From: Asterias amurensis
Taxonomy: Eukaryota > Echinodermata > Asteroidea > Forcipulatida > Asteriidae
Direction of reading: 5' to 3'
DNA length: 64,000 nt
NCBI RefSeq assembly: GCF_032118995.1
Contig: NC_092665.1
Span: forward strand, 16,202,012 to 16,266,011
The translations under genes and the position numbers were made by a program. The notes below the pieces were generated by a model. It did not search any database. It was not told the origin of the DNA and saw only the letters and a program-made list of their open reading frames with translations. Positions 47,675 through 58,287 of this stretch are shown one piece after another; positions within the stretch are counted from its first letter, which is position 1, and the number at the start of each line of letters is the position of its first letter.

Positions 47675-49199
47675 TCATGAAATATGTAGCCCCATGTACT
47701 CATGCGCAGTCGTCTCTCTATCACCAAGTTCCATGTATGCTCTATCCCCGGGAAGTTCATACTCCCCATCGTCTGGTTCCCTGACGTCAGACACAGCTTT
47801 TCTGTCACTTTGTCGAGCTGAAACCTTCTTGATGAGTCGACCTGATCGACGAGCCATACTCAATATGCGTGGTATCGCGGTTTCTCGTTGTATCTCACGA
47901 GACTGAGATTCGTGATATTTGGGGACCTGGTACCCGTTGTCGTTAATTACCTCAGTCGGGCTGTAGTGATTCGGACTTGGGTCAACGCTTGCCTCATTGG
48001 TCTGCTCTATGTCATCGTTACTTGACATGGTGTGAGGAGCAACACTAGTGGTGGGTCTGTAAGTCTGCCTGTTCCTCCTGATGACTACAATGATGATTAT
48101 GGTTACCAAAATGAGAGCTGATACAACGATGATGATTATGAGCGAGATTGGGATATTCCAAGCTCCGTTAGACTTACCGGTAGGATGACACTCTTTAATG
48201 TTCCCTGCCACAAAACGGCCGTCGGTACATTGCATTACAGTCACTGGTTTACTCGTCTTGCTCATACCGATGTCATTGTGAGCTGTGCACCTCACCTGTA
48301 GACCAGCATCTCTCTCTGTGATGTTGTACACGGTGAGTAGATTCGATGTCAACTCAAAACCTTCTCGAGTTTCGTAGCGAACATCCACCCAAGCTCGATT
48401 TGAGTCGTTCTGGGACCCGGTCTCGACGGCCCAGTCGAACTCCGTTGCCTTAGGAACCGCCGCCGCATCACATTCTAATCTTAGAGAAGAATTTTGAGAG
48501 ACAAAATCGAGAAAATTTACGGTAACAGTCATGTCTATTTGGAGGGGTGTCACTGTGCAGTTTGGTCCCTTTGTTGGCTGACTGCCGGCAACACACATAA
48601 ACTTCTTGTAGTTGTCTGTCTCTTTCAATACTAACTGTACGGTGTGCGATGAACCAGGCTCGACATTGCGTGTCATATTAGGGGTTATACGCCATGTTAG
48701 TTTAGTTGAAACCACGCTCTCTTCTGGAACTTTGCAGTTCAAAGAAACTTCGTCTCCTACCTCGGTATCTTTGGGGGAAAGTTGAACAGATTGGAGTTGG
48801 TGGATTCACTACTTGCAAATGTGCACAGTTTGAAAATGTGTTTATGCCTGCTACCGCGAGAAAACAAGCGTACACCCCAGCATCACTGAATTGTACATTG
48901 CTTATCTGGAACTTACTGGAATTTCCATTGAACGAGATTGAGAACCGAGTGATATCCACATCAGGTGTAAACGACGGTGTACGGCATTGTCCAACACTGT
49001 AATAATAACTTGTGTCACAACCTGACTCCGAAGATGCCCAGCCAACAAATCCACACTCGTAGTCTTGGTTTAAGATGCACTTAAATGTTGCAACGCCCCC
49101 AACGGTAACCGTAACATTTTCTGGATCTGCCAAGAAAATGGTAGCTCCTGTAAACGACGCCTTTAAGCAGCAGAGGATAAAGACAACCACCGTTTCCAT
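47675..49199 (-). pseudogene. G2: hybrid A-ectodomain/B-tail receptor, frameshifted
   Basis: Intact in D1 (METVVVF..CSTFP) and, in a different frame, from SLNCKVP to the stop, ending YMGLHIS. The break is at about 48770-48778, where G2 has five G before AAAG while G1 has four, so one base is extra early in D2. Without it the protein would have D1-D3 and the A-type helix and juxtamembrane part (RRNRQTYRPTTSVAPH), then at NHYSPTE a switch to the B tail (DNGYQVPKYHESQ, YELP, YMEL, YMGL). The lesion is in a homopolymer, so a sequencing error or polymorphism is possible. G5 is the intact counterpart. Confidence 0.8.
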
Positions 49200-49786
49200 T
49201 TTAGTAGTGATTGAGTTGAAAGCAGCAGCTATAATGACCGAATTGCTTATACCATTGTTGGCCATTATACCAGCTTTATTTGTACACGCCATCGGGAGGT
49301 CGTTTCCTGCTTACTGATTATCACTTTCGATATGACGGGGCTTCACCATAATATTTCTGTCCTACTTTTTACCGCTCCCTTTTCACATCTTCTTCTTTCT
49401 CTTCTTCCCTTCCCCTTCTTTCATTTTCTTTAACTTTTCTTTTTCTATAAGTAGTATTTATGTACTGCTTTCAGTCATCAGAGAATCACATACTGATTTT
49501 TGTTATGAACCCTTTCGAAGTATTTCATTTTCTGTTTTGTTTTTTGGTCTCCCTCTTACCAATTCTTCTTCATTTTTTATTCTTTCTACCCCGTCAAGTA
49601 TATATTTTCCTGTTTAATTACCTATTTGTTTACAATTTTTTTTATAGAAAGCTGAAGAATAATGATGGTTTTGACAGATCTGATAGTCGGGTCAAAGCTG
49701 GAAATTCGATTAAAATAAATTGTCGTCTGAGTCCAGACAAAGATAATCCCTCTATTCGTTTCGTCACTCATTGGTTGTTAGAATAT
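49200..49786 (-). promoter_or_regulatory. Conserved intergenic block G2/G3
   Basis: Same order as the G1/G2 block. Its distal half (TATTTTCCTGTTTAATTACC, GATGGTTTTGACAGATCTGA) is most similar to the G5/G6 block, which matches the three-gene duplication. Confidence 0.45.
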
Positions 49787-51370
49787 TCATGAGCTATGTA
49801 GCCCCATGTACTCATGCGCAGTCGTCTCTCTATCACCAAGTTCCATGTATTCTCTATCCCCGGGAAGTTCATATTCCCCATCGTCTGGCTCCCTGACGTC
49901 AGACACAGCTTTTCTGTCACTTTGTCGAACTGAAACCTTCTTGACGAGTCGACCTGATCGACGATCCATACTCACTTTCCGTGGTATCGCGGTTTCTCGT
50001 TGTATCTCACGAGATTGAGATTCGTGATACTTTGGGACTTGGTACCCATCGTCGTCCATCACCCTCCCGTCTGAACCTCCTGCCTCCTCTGACGTCATCG
50101 GGGTGTCACTTGGTCCTTCTGAAGCAGAGACGGCGCCCATTGGTGATGAGATGGGCGCCATTATAGTTCCAATAGAAGTTGCGTAAAAACTCGTCTGGCA
50201 TCCTTCTCCTTGCAAGCCTTGCCTTTGGTGTGTTGGCTTAACGGGGGTTTTAGGGGCTGCCAGAATCTTCCGTCTTTTAATGATGCAGATGACCATTGTC
50301 ATAACAGTTACAGACACTGATAACATTGCAATGACCACCCACACGACAAAGGGTATTGGCTGACTGCATTTCTCTGTGCACCCAGACACGCAACAGTCGT
50401 CGGTACATTGCAATACAGTCACTGGTTCACTCGTCTTGCTCATACCAATGTCATTATGAGCTGTGCACCTCACCTGTAGACCAGCATCTCTCTCTGTGAT
50501 GTTATAAACGGTGAGTAGATTCGATTTCAACTCAAAACCTCCTCGAGTTTCGTAGCGAACATCCACCCAAGCTCGATTTGAGTCGTTCTGGGACCCGGTC
50601 TTGACGGCCCAGCCGAACTCCGTTGCCTCAGGAACCGCCTCCGCATCACATTCTAATCTTAGAGAAGAATTTCGAGAGTCAAAATCTAGAAAATTCACGG
50701 TAACGATCATGTCAATTTTGAGGGGTGTCACTGTGCAGTTTGGTCCCTCTGTTGGCTGACTGCCGGCAACACACATAAACTCCTTGTGGTTGTCTGTCTC
50801 TTTCAATACTAACTGTACGATGTGCGAGGAACCAGGCTCGACGTTGCGTGTTATATTTGGGGTACGCCATGTTAGTTTAGTTGAAACCACACTCTCTTCT
50901 GGAACTTTGCAGTTCAAAGAAACTTTGTCTCCTACCTCGGTATCTTTGGGGGAAGCTGAACATATTGGAGTTGGTGGATTCACTACCTGCAAATGTGCAC
51001 AATGTGAAAATGTGTTTATGGGTGCCGCAAGCAAACACGCGTACATCCCAGCATCACCAAATTGTACATTGCTAATCTGGACCTGACTGGAATTGTCATT
51101 GAACAATATGGAGAACCGAGTTGCATCCACATCAGGGTTAAAAACTGGTGTACGGCATATCCCAATGGTCGAATAAGAACCACTGTCACAACCTGACTTC
51201 GAAGATACCCAGGCAACATTTCCACACTCGTAGTCTTGGTTTAAGACGCACTTAAATGTCGCAACGCCCCCAACGGCAACCGTAACATTTTCTGGATCTG
51301 CCAAGAAAATGCTAGCTCCTGTAAACGACGCCTTTAAGCAGCAGAGGATAAAGACAACCACTGTTTCCAT
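49787..51370 (-). CDS. G3: A-ectodomain receptor with B membrane segment and tail
   Basis: Single exon, 527 residues from METVVV; the frame upstream is not shared with the other genes, which fixes the start. D1-D3 are A type (GDAGMYAC; SLNCKVP; LQVRCTAHND). At VLQCTDD the sequence changes to the B stalk CCVSGCTEKCSQP, rich in Cys and able to form membrane-proximal disulphides, then the helix FVVWVVIAMLSVSVTVMTMV and IKRRK. The tail has DDDGYQVPKY, two YxxP sites, and YMEL and YMGL spaced by nine residues, an ITAM-like pair. The D1 CDR3-like loop is one or two residues shorter than in G1. Phosphotyrosine signalling is inferred from motifs. Confidence 0.9.
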   Translation of the reverse strand: METVVVFILCCLKASFTGASIFLADPENVTVAVGGVATFKCVLNQDYECGNVAWVSSKSGCDSGSYSTIGICRTPVFNPDVDATRFSILFNDNSSQVQISNVQFGDAGMYACLLAAPINTFSHCAHLQVVNPPTPICSASPKDTEVGDKVSLNCKVPEESVVSTKLTWRTPNITRNVEPGSSHIVQLVLKETDNHKEFMCVAGSQPTEGPNCTVTPLKIDMIVTVNFLDFDSRNSSLRLECDAEAVPEATEFGWAVKTGSQNDSNRAWVDVRYETRGGFELKSNLLTVYNITERDAGLQVRCTAHNDIGMSKTSEPVTVLQCTDDCCVSGCTEKCSQPIPFVVWVVIAMLSVSVTVMTMVICIIKRRKILAAPKTPVKPTHQRQGLQGEGCQTSFYATSIGTIMAPISSPMGAVSASEGPSDTPMTSEEAGGSDGRVMDDDGYQVPKYHESQSREIQRETAIPRKVSMDRRSGRLVKKVSVRQSDRKAVSDVREPDDGEYELPGDREYMELGDRETTAHEYMGLHSS

Positions 51371-51835
51371 TTTAGTAGTGATCGAGTTGATAACAACAGC
51401 TATAATGACGGTTCAGTGCCAATTCCTACACAACTAAATTGAGCCGTTCAAGTGTAAATTTTTCCGTCCCTGGCTTTCATTTTCGTTTATTTAAATATTT
51501 ATTTCCTTTTGGAAATTTACATTTGTGTGTATGTTGCCATAGAGGGCGCAACATTAACTGGCTCTGGGGAATCTTTATCATAAGCAGCCTATGGGTGTAA
51601 ATGTTTTTTGCTCAGGAACCCGGCTAATTTGCATGATGGCGAAGCAAGCAGTGACAGAGTGTTTGCGTGCCTTAGACTTTTATTAGAACTGCAAAAAGGT
51701 AAACATAAAGACATGTGTGCCTACAGGAATAGACTGTTATAGGACCGGTGTGAGAGGAGACATTGCTTTCCCCTCCCCCTCCCCTCCCCTCCCTACCACG
51801 CCCAACAACGCCCTGCATTTATTTCCTCCCCAGCC
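51371..51835 (-). promoter_or_regulatory. Non-conserved 5' flank of G3
   Basis: Similarity to the other array genes stops about 45 bases upstream of the G3 start (after ACAGCTATAATGAC). Beyond that the sequence is unrelated to the shared 5' block. G3 has therefore lost the common promoter region at a duplication junction, or uses another. Confidence 0.45.
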
Positions 51836-52444
51836 AAAACACTACCCATATTTGGAAAAAATATTCATGTTCATAAAGGTGCAGTAATAATCATAATAGT
51901 GTGGGGAACAAAACTCACTGTGATCGATAATAAAACTGCGTGTCATCGAAAATAAAACTTATTACAGGGTTTGGTCTCATAAAAAACAGCATTTCTCGTT
52001 TTCTGGTTGCAGATAAAGTGTGTGAACAACTCGTTCAAATTGACTGGCTGAGACTTGACTATACTACTCCCGTGAAACTACTGGTTCTAAGAGCAAATTA
52101 ATGGCAAAGCTTTGGATTTTGAAACCGTTTAAATGTTTTAATATTGGTTGCAACAACAACACTGTCACTTTTTTTATATGTGAAAATCTCATTATAAAAG
52201 GTGAGATATCGCTGAAGATCAGGACAACTGCAAAAGGGAAACTCCCTGAAAGGAACGCACAATCTGTGAAGCGTTACAGCAGTAACGACTCGAGATTCAA
52301 ACTTGGGGCATAAATCTGATATATTTTAGGTTATTTCAAAGTGAAATGTTTCTCAAAACGCTTTGTAAAATCGAAAGCTGCTGTATGCTTTTAACCAGTT
52401 AGTATTGCCAATATCTTTAAGAATTACCAAACGTATATCTTCAC

Positions 52445-52816
52445 TTTAAAGGTACTGGACACCATTGGTACTCAAAATAATTGTTGGCACAAAAAATTAC
52501 TTGAAAACGAGCAATGGGGAGTTGTTGATAGTATAAAAACATTGTGAGAAACGGCTCCCTCTGAAGTAACGTAGTTTTTTTTTTATAAAGGAGTAATTTC
52601 TCAAAAATATTTGAATGAATTCGAGACCTCGAATTCAAGAATCTGAAAGCACACAACTTTATGCGACAAGGGTGTTTTTTCTTCCACTCTACTTTCGCAA
52701 CTTTGATGACCAATTGGGCTCAAATTTCCACAGGTTTGTTATTTTATGCATATGTTGAGATACACTAAGTGAGAAGACTGGTCTTTGACAATTACCAAAG
52801 GTGTCCAGTGTCTTTA
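52445..52816. repeat. MITE family 1, right block
   Basis: Ends TTTAAAGGTACTGGACACC and GGTGTCCAGTGTCTTTAA; interior GAGAAACGGCTCCCTCTGAAG, and GAATTCGAGACCTCGAATTC as a perfect palindrome. Confidence 0.8.
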
Positions 52817-54375
52817 AGTCTCGCGAGATCAGCAGTCTAGTCGCGTGAGACCATACAAACGAATTGTCCATAGGATGGCTGTTGTTTAAACTCGTGCTTA
52901 CTGCCATGTGACGAGTCACGGGTTAAGCATGATTGCATAAACAATTATTCAACAGTAATATGTTTGTAACAGGCGGATATTATATTGTTTTTATTTTGTT
53001 GTTTTCTGTGTGTGTGTGGGGGGGGGGGTCTTATAGCGTGGGGTTGGCAAATAACTCAATACTTATCCTACTGTAAACATGTTTATCAATAAGGTGATGA
53101 CGTTATATAGTGAAAACAATGAGAGAAGCAGGTTGGGTTTCGTCGTGGATTTTGTGCATGGTCATAAAAGGAGTACGAACCGTTACCAAACTAATCAGCA
53201 TGGTGACGGTAATTTTCACAAGAATTACCATGTTGCTGCATCTATAAAGTACTTATATGAATTGAGAAAATGAAGAAATTAGAACTTCACGGCAAAGCTA
53301 AAAGTGTAAATTTTAAAAAGTGTCTTCTGAAAAATTCATATGATTTTGTTGCCAGTCATAATATTTTGTTTAGATGTCAAATCGATTCGATACACACCCA
53401 TTTTTCATTCAATGTATTTAGCGAGCTTGCTTATATACAGCCTTTAATACTGATTACTTAAAATCAGATCCACTAAAATTCAATTCAAAAATACACACAA
53501 TTAGTTATTATAATTGGTTTTAAATTGATACCACTTTGGAAACGTTCAGATATTTTTTCCCCTAACATTGATAATCTTACATTGCAATAAAAATAATTAA
53601 ATGTCTAGTTTTTGACAATAATTAACAAATTAATCGTATAGTGGAAATCGTTTTTCTTTGTTATGTCTAGATTTGTTCCCTTCTCTCTGATTCCATTCCA
53701 TTTTTTTTTCTACTTCTTTTCCCCTCTTTCTATATAATGAGCGCAGTCATATTAATTATTTCATAGTAATGTTAAATGCATAGCATCATCAGGATAAAAC
53801 TGCACAGCAAAAAAGACTATTGCAAAAACAAGTTTCAATTAGCGTAAACATTTTCTAAAACATTTATCGTTCGGTTCCAAATGGTTACATAAATATAACA
53901 GCTCTGGTAAATACACGGTTAGAAAACTAGCTTAAAGGTACAAAAGGTGTAACGTTTCTTGCATATAGACCAAACACTTTTACAAAATGTATTTTGTGGA
54001 ACTGAAATATCCATAGTTAAAAAGTACAAACGGATAAAATATCGGAATATTTTATAGATACACGCCATTTGAAAAACCAAAAACTCTCGTATAATTAAAA
54101 AATTCATTGTACTCTGTTCTATTCATGGTTTGCATAGGTACTACAATTTTTATACAAATATTTTTGAGAACAATTTGCTCAGTAAAAAAGTCACATTTTT
54201 ACAAAACATTTTACCCTCCTCTTCAAATGGCGGCATTTAAGCCATATACAGCCATATATATAATGTTATGATTTTATAACATTATATGCCGCATTAGATT
54301 ACTATTTTTCAAATAATATTCCTTTCCTTTTATACATTAGGCCGTTACAAGTGCAGCCAAGTCAAATATATGAAC

Positions 54376-54497
54376 CGGCCCAGTTCAAACTTCCTGCGAA
54401 TGCGATGCAGACGCTGTTTGTCTTAATGTGACGCAAGAAACTTCAAATCGCGTTCGCAGGAGGCTAGGCGCAATCGCAGGAAGTATGAACCGGGCTA
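54376..54497. repeat. MITE with CTTCCTGCGAATGCG arms, full copy
   Basis: GGCCCAGTTCAAACTTCCTG at the left and CAGGAAGTATGAACCGGGCT at the right are imperfect inverted repeats. Left-block counterpart at 43765-43884. Confidence 0.65.
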
Positions 54498-54579
54498 ACG
54501 CTGTTAAAAACAAATGTGTTCAAATAATAATTATAGTACTTTACTCAGTTATGACACAATGCATACAAAATATACAAAT

Positions 54580-54955
54580 TTAAAGCCAGTGGACACTATT
54601 GGTAATTGTCAAAGACCAGTCTTCTCACTTGGTGTATCTCAATATATGCATAAAATAACAAACCTGTGAAAATTTGAGCGCGATCGGTCGTCGGAGTTGC
54701 GAGATAACTATGAAAGCAACAAACACCCTTGTCACACGAAGTTGTGTGCTTTCAGATGCTTGATTTCGAGACCTCAAGTTCTAAACTTGAGGTCTCGAAA
54801 TCAAATTCGTGGAAAATTACTTCTTTCTCGAAAACTACGTCACTTCCGAGGGAAGTTTTAAACTATCAACCTCTCCCCAGCATTACTCTTTACCAAGTAA
54901 GGTTTTATGCCAATAATTATTTTGAGTAATTACCAATAGTGTCCACTGCCTTTAA
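54580..54955. repeat. MITE family 1, insertion private to right block
   Basis: Ends TTAAAGCCAGTGGACACTAT and GTGTCCACTGCCTTTAA. The paralogous left site near 43949-43961 lacks it (ACAAAATTTAGTACAATAG), so it inserted after the segmental duplication or was lost from the left copy. TA flanks both ends. Confidence 0.88.
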
Positions 54956-55221
54956 GTACAATAGAGATAACAAGATATAAAAAGTTAAAGTAGAAAATTT
55001 ACAAAACTGTTGTTATAAAATCTTGTTTATATCTTGTATTCAAATCTTGCATATAAAAAGGCCAAAATTAAGGTACAAAAGATTTCCCATCGTCGTCTGA
55101 AATAGATAGGCCTCATGCGCCAGTGCGCTTCTCCGTGTATTTTTTTTTTTATTTTTTTTTTTTTATTTTTTTTTATTTCTTTCTTTTAATTCTTTTAAAG
55201 ATATAGCTTTCTTTTAACTCT

Positions 55222-55558
55222 CTTAAAGGGAAGGTACACTATTGGTAATTGTCAAAGACCAGTCTTCTCACTTGGTGTGTTTCAACATATGCATAAAATA
55301 ACAAACTAATGAAAGAAAAAACACCCTTGTCACACGAACGAAGATGTGTGCTTTCAGATAGGAATGAAAGACTTCTAGCTAGAAGTCTTTTATTATTTTA
55401 GTGAGAAATTACCTGTATTTCAAAATCTATGCTACTTCAGAGGGAGCCGTTTCTCACAATGTTTTATACTATCAACAGCTCTCCAATGCTCGTTACCAAG
55501 TCAGTTTTTAAGTTAATATTTGTTTTGAGTAATTACCAAACGTGTACCTTCCCTTTAA
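55222..55558. repeat. MITE family 1 variant, right block
   Basis: Ends TTAAAGGGAAGGTACACTAT and CGTGTACCTTCCCTTTAA; counterpart of 44232-44568. Confidence 0.8.
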
Positions 55559-55561
55559 TGT

Positions 55562-55775
55562 AAAAGAGTGAAAAAGCACTCTTTTAAGGACAACTCTTTT
55601 TCGAGTGGTCTTCCACTCTTTTAGATTGAATTGTGCATTTTTTGAGTGATTTTTAACTCTGTCCTGGAGTGAAACCCCTCTAAAAGAGTGAAATAACCAC
55701 CACTCTTTTTGAAGAGCCATATGAGGGACAGCTCGAAATGTAAAGAGTGGTGTTTTTCACTCTTTTACGTTTAGA
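55562..55775. repeat. Array of CACTCTTTT inverted units 3' of G4
   Basis: Counterpart of 44574-44801, shorter by loss of the first AGAGCCATATGAGGG copy. Begins about 75 bases beyond the G4 stop codon. Confidence 0.7.
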
Positions 55776-55848
55776 GAGTAGGGTTTGCAACCCTCGGGAA
55801 GCCCTACACTTTTCTTATATGTCAGGTTATAACAAGGCTATTTTTGGT

Positions 55849-57690
55849 TTACATGGTCTTGTAGGAGATGGTTTCGTAAGTTTCAAAGTCATCAATCTCT
55901 CGAGCCTCGTCGGGTTGATCAAGCTGACAAGAAGACCCGCCAAGTCCAACCTCTCCAACTGTCATGTAACTTGGTAAAGTAATAGGCACCCTGGCTTCAT
56001 TACTCCCGGTGGTTGGTGTAACACGCGCTGTAAGCTTACTCTTTAGAAGCTGGTTTTTCAGTGGGACTTTTGGTTTGGTAGGCCTAAGGGAAGAAGGCTT
56101 GATTCTTACCGAGTCGAGACTGCCGCTAGATGTGACCTTTTCGGGGTCAGGACTGGCTGGTTGGGGTGCCCCCTCTGGTGTTGAAGTCACTACATGCTTT
56201 AGGGGGTACTGTACATCAGGGGAAGGCGCACCGATTAACTGATAGTCGGGTAATTGAAGTGCATTGGTATCTGCAACCAGAACTGGCACTTCGACCTCTG
56301 GGTGATGTACATCAGCGGAAGACTCGCAGCAAGCCTCATGGTCGGTCACGACTGGGAGTGGATGGCTGGTATCCCCAATCTGTACTGGCGCTTCAACCTG
56401 GGGTACAGTAACCGTGGTCGTGTCGCTATGTACTGTGGTACCTACTGTGGTGTTCTCAATTGGGCTGTAGTGATTCGGACTTGGGTCAACGCTTGCCTCA
56501 TTGGTCTGCTCTATGTCATCGTTACTTGACATGGTGTGAGGAGCAACACTATTGGTGGGTCTGTAAGTCTTCCTGTTCCTCCTGATTACTACAATGATGA
56601 TTATGGTTACCAAAATGAGAGCTGATACAACGATGATGATTATGAGCGAGATTGGGATATTCCAAGCTCCGTTAGACTTACCGGTAGGATGACACTCTTT
56701 AATGTTCCCTGCCACAAAACGGCCGTCGGTACATTGCAATACAGTCACTGGTTCACTCGTCTTGCTCATACCGATGTCATTATGAGCTGTGCACCTCACC
56801 TGTAGACCAGCATCTCTCTCTGTGATGTTATACACGGTGAGTAGATTCGATGTCAACTCAAAACCTCTTAGACTTTCGTTGCGAACATCCACCCAAGTTT
56901 GATCTGAGTCGTTCTGGAAGCTGGTCTCGACGGCCCAGTCGAACTCTGTTGCTTCAGGAACCGCCTCCGCATCACATTCTAATCTTAGATAAGAATTTTG
57001 AGAATCAAAATCTAGAAAATTCACGGTAACGATCATGTCAATTTTGAGGGGTGTCACTGTGCAGTTTGGTCCCTCTGTTGGCTGACCGGCAACACACATA
57101 AACTTCTTGTAGTTGTCTGCGTCTTTCAATACTAAATGTACGGTGTGCGATGAACCAGGCTCGACGTTGCGTGTTATATTAGGGGTACGCCATGTTAGTT
57201 TAGTTGAAACCACACTCTCTTCTGGAACTTTGCAGTTCAAAGAAACTTTGTCTCCTACCACAGTGTTTTTAGATGAAGTTGAACATGTTGGAGTTGGTGG
57301 ATTCACTACCTGCAAATGTGCACAGTTTGAAAACTTGTTTATGTCTGTAAGCCAACACGCGTACATTCTAGCATCACTGAATTGTACATTGTTAATCTGG
57401 AACTGACTGGAGTTGCCATCGAACGAGAAGGAGAACCGAGTGGTATCTACACCAGGAATCAAAGATGGTGAACGGCATACGCCAACACTGGAATAAGAAT
57501 TGACGTCGCAACCTGACTTCGAAAATACCCAGCGAAACCTTTCACACACGAGGTCTTGGTTTAAGACGCACTTAAATGTTGCAACGCCCCCAACGGCAAC
57601 CGTAACATTTTCAGGATCTGCCAAGAAAATGCTAGCTCCTGTAAACGACGCCTTTAAGCAGCAGAGGATAAAGAAAACCACTGTTTCCAT
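55849..57690 (-). CDS. G4: three-Ig receptor with A-type tail
   Basis: Single exon, 613 residues from METVVF. Same architecture as G1, with the A-type helix and tail (SPIENTTVG, DYQLIGAPS, SYMTV, TYETISYKTM). The tail lacks one repeat present in G1 (DYQTV..HYTDI with its flanks), so tandem units in the tail differ in number. D1 departs most from the others: VCERFRWVFSKSGCDVNSY and a CDR3-like loop ACWLTDINKFSNC that is two residues shorter than in G1, and the usual SDAGVYAC reads SDARMYAC. These differences may change ligand binding. Its 5' flank retains the shared block; its 3' flank matches G1. Confidence 0.9.
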   Translation of the reverse strand: METVVFFILCCLKASFTGASIFLADPENVTVAVGGVATFKCVLNQDLVCERFRWVFSKSGCDVNSYSSVGVCRSPSLIPGVDTTRFSFSFDGNSSQFQINNVQFSDARMYACWLTDINKFSNCAHLQVVNPPTPTCSTSSKNTVVGDKVSLNCKVPEESVVSTKLTWRTPNITRNVEPGSSHTVHLVLKDADNYKKFMCVAGQPTEGPNCTVTPLKIDMIVTVNFLDFDSQNSYLRLECDAEAVPEATEFDWAVETSFQNDSDQTWVDVRNESLRGFELTSNLLTVYNITERDAGLQVRCTAHNDIGMSKTSEPVTVLQCTDGRFVAGNIKECHPTGKSNGAWNIPISLIIIIVVSALILVTIIIIVVIRRNRKTYRPTNSVAPHTMSSNDDIEQTNEASVDPSPNHYSPIENTTVGTTVHSDTTTVTVPQVEAPVQIGDTSHPLPVVTDHEACCESSADVHHPEVEVPVLVADTNALQLPDYQLIGAPSPDVQYPLKHVVTSTPEGAPQPASPDPEKVTSSGSLDSVRIKPSSLRPTKPKVPLKNQLLKSKLTARVTPTTGSNEARVPITLPSYMTVGEVGLGGSSCQLDQPDEAREIDDFETYETISYKTM

Positions 57691-58287
57691 TTTAGTAGTG
57701 ATCGAGTTGAAAGCAGCAGCTATAATGACCGAACTGCTTATAACATTATTGGCCATTATACCAGCTATATTTGTACACGCCATCGGGAGGTCGTTTCCTG
57801 CTTACTGGTTATCACTTTCGATATGACGGGGCTTCACCATATTGTTTCTGTTCTACTTTTTACCGCTCCCTTTTCACATCTTCTTCTTTCTCTTCTTTCC
57901 TTCCCCTTCTTTCATTTTCTTGAATTTTTCTTTTTCTATAAAAAAAAGTCTTTGTGCTTTGCTTTCAGTCATCAGAGAATCACACACTGAATTTTGTTAT
58001 GAGCCCTTTTGATTTGATTTTCATTTTCTGTTTTGTTTTCTCTCCCTCTTACCAATTCTTCTTCATCTCCTTTTTTCTTTCTACTCCCGTCAAGTAGAAA
58101 TTTTTCTTGTTATGCATCTACTTATTTCTTGATTTACTTATTTATAGAAAGCTGAAAAATAAAGGTAGTTTAACAGATTTGATATTCGAGCCACAGCTGG
58201 AAATTCGATTATAGAAAATTATTGTGAGAGTCCGAACAAAAAACGAACCCTCAGATTGTTTCGTCACTCATTGTTTGTTATGAATAT
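57691..58287 (-). promoter_or_regulatory. Conserved intergenic block G4/G5
   Basis: Near-identical by eye to the G1/G2 block, including TATGCATCTACTTATT and AAAGCTGAAAAATAAAG, as expected if G4-G5 is a copy of G1-G2. Confidence 0.45.

Larger units (their letters stand above)
51836..55221. repeat. Right copy of the array segmental duplication, non-genic part
   Basis: Aligns with about 41228-44231 by shared anchors, with one extra full MITE at 54580-54955 and a complete MITE where the left copy is truncated (52445-52816). T-rich low-complexity sequence at about 55138-55180. No gene was found. Confidence 0.8.
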
